DNA of 9,663 nucleotides, from the NCBI GenBank assembly GCA_025964935.1, contig JAOPXW010000272.1, positions 1-9,663 of the forward strand, read 5' to 3'. The notes beneath the pieces were generated by a model that saw only the letters and a list, made by a program, of their open reading frames with translations, did not search any database and was not told the origin of the DNA. The translations under genes were made by a program, and so were the position numbers. Origin of the DNA: Friedmanniella sp. (GTDB taxonomy: Bacteria > Actinomycetota > Actinomycetes > Propionibacteriales > Propionibacteriaceae). This document shows, piece by piece, positions 6,091 through 9,663 of the stretch; position 1 is the first letter of the stretch, and each line of letters opens with the position of its first letter.

Positions 6091-8633
6091 TGACGGCCAC
6101 CCTGACCCCGCCGCAGCGGGCGGGTGGCGGCCCGGACGGCCGTCGCCGGCTGGTCGTGGTGGGCAACGGCATGGCCGGGGCCCGGGCGGTCGAGGAGATC
6201 CTCGCCCGCGGTGGGGCCGAGCTGTTCTCGATCACGATGTTCGGGGACGAGCCGTACGGCAACTACAACCGGATCATGCTCAGCCACGTCCTCTCGGGCG
6301 AGGAGAGTCACGAGGACATCTTCCTCAACTCGCTGTCCTGGTACGAGCAGAACGACATCACGCTGCACGCGGGGGTCCGGATCAACCGGATCGACAGGTT
6401 CGCCAAGGTCGTGTTCTCCGACGACGGGCAGACCACCCCGTACGACCAGCTGATCATCGCGACCGGCAGCCGGTCGTTCATGCCGCCGATGGACGGGCTG
6501 ATGGGTCCCGGGGGGCTGCTGCCCGGGGTCTTCGCCTTCCGGACCATCGACGACACCCGCGGGATGATCGACTACGCCACCCACGACGAGCACCGGCAGG
6601 CCGTGGTCATCGGCGGCGGGCTGCTGGGGCTGGAGGCGGCGCGGGGCCTGCAGAGCCACGGCATCGACGTCACCGTCATCCACTCCCCGAAGCACCTGAT
6701 GAACGCCCAGCTCGGTCCCGAGGGCGGCGACATCCTGAAGCAGAGCATGGAGCGGCTCGGCATCCGGATCGTCTGCGGCACCCGCACCACCGCCATCTGG
6801 GGCCCGGACAAGGTCCGCGGCGTCCGGCTGAAGGACGGCACCGAGATGCCCTGCGACCTCGCCGTCCTCACCGCGGGCATCCGGCCCAACGTGGAGGTGG
6901 CGCTGACCAGCGGCTTCACCGTCGAGCGGGCGATCGTCGTCGACGACGCGATGCGCACCGTCGACGACGACGACGTGTACGCGGTGGGGGAGTGCGTCCA
7001 GCACCGCGGGGAGGTGTACGGCCTGGTCGCGCCCCTGTGGGAGCAGGCCGTGGTGCTCGCGGACCAGATCACCGGGGCGGACCCGACCGCGGCGTACATG
7101 GGGTCGCGGACCGCCACCAAGCTCAAGGTGGCCGGGGTCGAGGTCGCCGCGATGGGCGTCCAGGGTCCGGAGAAGGACACCGACGAGCACATCGTGTTCT
7201 CCGAGCCCCGCCGGGGCACCTTCAAGTCGATCGTGATCCGCGACGACAAGATCATCGGGGCCACCCTGCTGGGCGACAGCAACAAGGTCGCCTTCCTGCA
7301 GCAGGCCTTCGACCGCGGCCTGCCGCTGCCCGAGGCCCGGGTCGAGCTGATGTTCGACCTGGGCGGGCCCTCGGCCGAGGTCGGGGTGGCCGAGCTCGCC
7401 GACGACGCCCAGATCTGCAACTGCAACGGTGTCTCCAAGAAGGCCATCTGCGACGTCGTCCAGGCCGGTTGCAAGACCGTGACCGGGGTGATGGACAAGA
7501 CCCGGGCCGGCAAGGGCTGCGGCTCCTGCAAGCTGCTCGTCGCGCAGGTGGTCGAGTTCGCCGCGGACGGGGCCGTCGAGGAAGACCCCTCGGTGCACTA
7601 CTACGTGCCGGGGATCGCCCTGGACAAGCCGACCCTGATGGCCGCCATCCGGGACCAGGAGCTCCGCAGCCCGTCGGCGGTGTTCGCGGCCCTGGCTCCC
7701 GAGGGGGCCGAGGACGCCAAGTCCAAGATGGGCCTGGCCTCGCTGCTCAAGATGATGTGGGGCGAGGACTACGTCGACGAGAAGGACGCCCGGTTCATCA
7801 ACGACCGGGTGCACGCCAACATCCAGAAGGACGGCACCTTCTCGGTCGTCCCGCAGATGCGGGGCGGGGTCACCACCCCCGAGCAGCTGCGTCGGATCGC
7901 CGACGTGGCCGACAAGTACGAGGTCCCGATGGTCAAGCTGACCGGCGGTCAGCGGATCGACCTGCTCGGGATCCGGAAGGAGGACCTGCCGGGGGTCTGG
8001 GGCGACCTGGGCATGCCGTCGGGGTACGCGTACGGGAAGTCCTTCCGCACCGTGAAGACCTGCGTCGGCCAGGAGTTCTGCCGCTTCGGCACCGGCGACT
8101 CGACCAAGCTCGGGATCGAGCTGGAGACCCGGATGCAGGGCATGGAGAGCCCCGCCAAGATGAAGCTGGCCGTGTCGGGCTGCCCCCGCAACTGCGCGGA
8201 GTCCCTGGTCAAGGACGTCGGCATCGTGGCCATCGAGGGCGGCCGCTGGGAGCTCTACATCGGCGGTGCCGCCGGCGCCCACATCCGCAAGGGCGACCTG
8301 CTGACCACGGTGGACGACGCAGAGACGGCCAAGCTCCTGACCGGTCGGTTCCTGCAGTACTACCGCGAGAACGCGAAGTGGCTGGAGCGGACGTACGCCT
8401 TCGTCCCCCGGGTCGGGCTGGACCACATCAAGGCGGTGGTGGTGGACGACTCGGAGGGCATCGCCGAGCGGCTCGACGCCGAGGTCCAGAAGCACGCCGA
8501 CACCTACGTCGACCCCTGGACCGAGGGCGCCACCCCGGTCGAGCCGGGCCAGTTCCGCACCTCGCTGCCCCTGGAGGTGCTGCCCCGGGTACCCGCCGAC
8601 CGGGCCACCGAGCTGCTCGGGGGCTCCTGGTGA
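6090..8633 (+). CDS. nirB: Assimilatory nitrite reductase [NAD(P)H] large subunit
   Basis: NirB catalyses the six-electron reduction of nitrite to ammonium in the cytoplasm, together with NirD. The 847-residue length is normal for the family. In order: FAD-binding GxGxxG (VVVGNGMAG, residues 22-30); an NAD(P)H-binding GGGLLGLEAA near 175; a BFD-type 2Fe-2S domain with Cys443, 445, 477 and 480; the ferredoxin-like half domain near 585-630; and the siroheme/4Fe-4S site with Cys658, 664, 698 and 702 (CVGQEFCRFG and SGCPRNCAES). All key cysteines are present. The ATG at 6090 overlaps the preceding TGA by one base (TGATG), with GGTGGAG upstream, so translation is coupled to the gene before it. The frame is open far to the left because of high GC content, but codon bias and homology begin here. 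The siroheme it needs connects it to the divergent cobA. Confidence 0.96.
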   Translation: MTATLTPPQRAGGGPDGRRRLVVVGNGMAGARAVEEILARGGAELFSITMFGDEPYGNYNRIMLSHVLSGEESHEDIFLNSLSWYEQNDITLHAGVRINRIDRFAKVVFSDDGQTTPYDQLIIATGSRSFMPPMDGLMGPGGLLPGVFAFRTIDDTRGMIDYATHDEHRQAVVIGGGLLGLEAARGLQSHGIDVTVIHSPKHLMNAQLGPEGGDILKQSMERLGIRIVCGTRTTAIWGPDKVRGVRLKDGTEMPCDLAVLTAGIRPNVEVALTSGFTVERAIVVDDAMRTVDDDDVYAVGECVQHRGEVYGLVAPLWEQAVVLADQITGADPTAAYMGSRTATKLKVAGVEVAAMGVQGPEKDTDEHIVFSEPRRGTFKSIVIRDDKIIGATLLGDSNKVAFLQQAFDRGLPLPEARVELMFDLGGPSAEVGVAELADDAQICNCNGVSKKAICDVVQAGCKTVTGVMDKTRAGKGCGSCKLLVAQVVEFAADGAVEEDPSVHYYVPGIALDKPTLMAAIRDQELRSPSAVFAALAPEGAEDAKSKMGLASLLKMMWGEDYVDEKDARFINDRVHANIQKDGTFSVVPQMRGGVTTPEQLRRIADVADKYEVPMVKLTGGQRIDLLGIRKEDLPGVWGDLGMPSGYAYGKSFRTVKTCVGQEFCRFGTGDSTKLGIELETRMQGMESPAKMKLAVSGCPRNCAESLVKDVGIVAIEGGRWELYIGGAAGAHIRKGDLLTTVDDAETAKLLTGRFLQYYRENAKWLERTYAFVPRVGLDHIKAVVVDDSEGIAERLDAEVQKHADTYVDPWTEGATPVEPGQFRTSLPLEVLPRVPADRATELLGGSW

Positions 8634-8965
8634 GCGCGTCGGTGCTGGGCCCGGCGCACACAGCCACCGACCACCGGCTCGGACCGGTCACGCAGGTCCC
8701 GTACGGCGAGGGTCGCGCCTTCGAGGTGGCCGGGGAGCAGATCGCGGTCTTCCGGCTGCGCGACGACACCTTGTACGCCCTCTCGGCCGTCTGCCCCCAC
8801 AAGGGCGGGCCGCTGGCCGACGGCCAGCTCGACAGCACCCTCCTGATGTGCCCGCTGCACCAGAACACCTTCGAGCTCGCCACCGGCTGCTCACCCACCG
8901 GAGCAGCGCCGCTCCGCCGCTACGACGTCCGGGTCGAGGACGCCGAGATCGTCCTGACCGCCTAG
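8630..8965 (+). CDS. nirD: Nitrite reductase [NAD(P)H] small subunit, Rieske-type
   Basis: This 111-residue subunit is the partner of NirB. It carries a Rieske fold with the cluster motif Cys55-Pro-His57 and Cys74-Pro-Leu-His77 (VCPHKGGPLADG and MCPLHQNTFEL). All four 2Fe-2S ligands are kept, whereas many enterobacterial NirD proteins have lost them, so an intact cluster is expected. The GTG start at 8630 overlaps the nirB stop as GTGA, and the downstream sequence YGEGRAFEVAGEQIAVFRL is typical of the family N-terminal half. It ends with a TAG at 8963-8965 that lies inside a hairpin stem. Size and motifs are normal, and the operon position directly after nirB is the usual one. Confidence 0.95.
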   Translation: MSASVLGPAHTATDHRLGPVTQVPYGEGRAFEVAGEQIAVFRLRDDTLYALSAVCPHKGGPLADGQLDSTLLMCPLHQNTFELATGCSPTGAAPLRRYDVRVEDAEIVLTA

Positions 8966-8989
8966 CCGGTCGGCCCGCCCCGACCGGCT
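8964..8989. terminator. 10-bp perfect hairpin after nirD
   Basis: AGCCGGTCGG (8964-8973) and its exact complement CCGACCGGCT (8980-8989) enclose a six-base loop. The stem starts within the nirD stop codon. A pyrimidine run (CCTGCCCTTCCCTCCC) without a T-tract follows, so this may be a weak, actinobacterial-type terminator or an RNA-stabilising hairpin between nirD and narK. The transporter start is only 38 bases further on, so partial readthrough is likely. Confidence 0.5.
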
Positions 8990-9027
8990 CCTGCCCTTCC
9001 CTCCCGCCTCACACCCCAGGAACCCCG

Positions 9028-9663
9028 ATGACCTCAGATGTCACCACCCACGACCCCCTGACCTTGAGCACGGCCGCCCAGCGACGGCTGGGCGGCCACT
9101 GGATCGACGACTGGCGCCCCGAGAACGGCGAGTTCTGGGAGAGCACCGGCAAGGTGGTCGCCCGCCGCAACCTCATCTTCTCCGTCATCAGCGAGCACAT
9201 CGGGTTCTCCATCTGGAGCCTGTGGTCGGTGCTGGTGCTCTTCCTGGGCAAGGACTACGGCTTCGACCCCGCCCAGAAGTTCCTGCTGACCGCCATGCCG
9301 ACCCTGGTGGGCGCGCTGCTGCGGATCCCGTACACCTTCGCCGTGGGTACCTTCGGCGGCCGGAACTGGACCATCGTGGGGGCGCTGCTGCTGCTCATCC
9401 CCGCGACCCTGATCGCGGTCGTGCTGCAGCCGGGCGTCTCGTTCAACACCCTGCTGGTCATCTCGCTGTTCGCCGGCGTCGGGGGCGGCAACTTCGCCTC
9501 GTCCATGACCAACATCAACGCCTTCTACCCCGACCGGCTCAAGGGCTGGGCGCTCGGCGTGAACGCGGGCGGCGGCAACCTCGGCGTCCCGGTGGTGCAG
9601 CTGGTCGGGCTGCTCGTGCTGGCGACCCTGGGGGCCACGCACCCGCGGGCGATGGTCGCGATC
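9028..9663 (+). CDS. narK: NarK-type nitrate/nitrite transporter (MFS), 3' end missing
   Basis: The visible 212 residues are the N-terminal half of a major facilitator of the nitrate/nitrite porter family. After a hydrophilic leader of about 47 residues come roughly six hydrophobic segments. LLRIPYTFAVG contains Arg99, matching the conserved substrate-binding arginine of NarK/NrtA. GVGGGNFASSMTNINAFYP (150-168) is the nitrate signature motif of transmembrane segment 5, followed by KGWALGVNAGGGNLG. The ATG at 9028 has CAGGAA six to seven bases upstream. There is no stop before the window end, so the second half lies outside. Following the reductases after a hairpin, it most likely supplies nitrate to them or exports excess nitrite. 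The protein sits in the cytoplasmic membrane. Confidence 0.93.
   Translation, partial: MTSDVTTHDPLTLSTAAQRRLGGHWIDDWRPENGEFWESTGKVVARRNLIFSVISEHIGFSIWSLWSVLVLFLGKDYGFDPAQKFLLTAMPTLVGALLRIPYTFAVGTFGGRNWTIVGALLLLIPATLIAVVLQPGVSFNTLLVISLFAGVGGGNFASSMTNINAFYPDRLKGWALGVNAGGGNLGVPVVQLVGLLVLATLGATHPRAMVAI

Noticed and set aside
5940..8495. 851-residue open frame on the minus strand opposite nirB
   Set aside because: It is antisense to a full-length NirB with all cofactor motifs. Its composition (Asp/Gly/Pro/His/Arg rich) is that of a reverse-frame shadow in high-GC DNA.
1..9663. CRISPR array, transposase, tRNA/rRNA genes, phage or defence genes
   Set aside because: I looked for regularly spaced repeats, transposase-type frames and tRNA-like segments and saw none. 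Apart from the 36-bp duplication, the window is continuous metabolic genes.

Overview
The window is about 70% G+C, with strongly GC-biased third codon positions, frequent GTG starts and 1-4 base gene overlaps. Together with an NnaR-type regulator and a GlnR-like operator, this points to an actinomycete chromosome. I cannot place the genus. The content is essentially an assimilatory nitrate/nitrite reduction cluster.

Layout. (1) 1-896, plus strand: the 3' part of a DUF2332-family gene, probably unrelated to the rest. Its stop codon lies inside a 36-bp tandem duplication. (2) 979-3248, minus strand: a two-gene unit transcribed leftwards. The first gene is an uroporphyrinogen-III C-methyltransferase carrying a degenerate siroheme-synthase N-terminal domain. 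The second is an NnaR-type regulator, a HemD-like domain fused to a winged helix. They overlap by a few bases. (3) 3249-3540: a divergent control region with a good three-half-site GlnR box, a 9-bp inverted repeat next to it, and repeated GTAAC words. (4) 3541-8965, plus strand: a tightly coupled operon of assimilatory nitrate reductase, a small uncharacterised domain or gene, nirB and nirD. (5) 9028-9663, plus strand: a NarK-type nitrate/nitrite transporter after a hairpin, cut by the window end.

Working together: NarK imports nitrate, the molybdenum enzyme reduces it to nitrite, and NirBD reduces nitrite to ammonium using NAD(P)H, FAD, Fe-S centres and siroheme. The methyltransferase makes precorrin-2 for that siroheme. 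NnaR and probably GlnR control both arms from the shared intergenic region. No precorrin-2 dehydrogenase that looks intact, and no sirohydrochlorin ferrochelatase, is visible here.

Most unusual point: the nitrate reductase frame has no stop where the enzyme should end. It runs through an intergenic-looking linker containing a strong ribosome binding site into a 115-residue protein of unknown family, so that protein may be made as a C-terminal fusion, as a separate product, or both.
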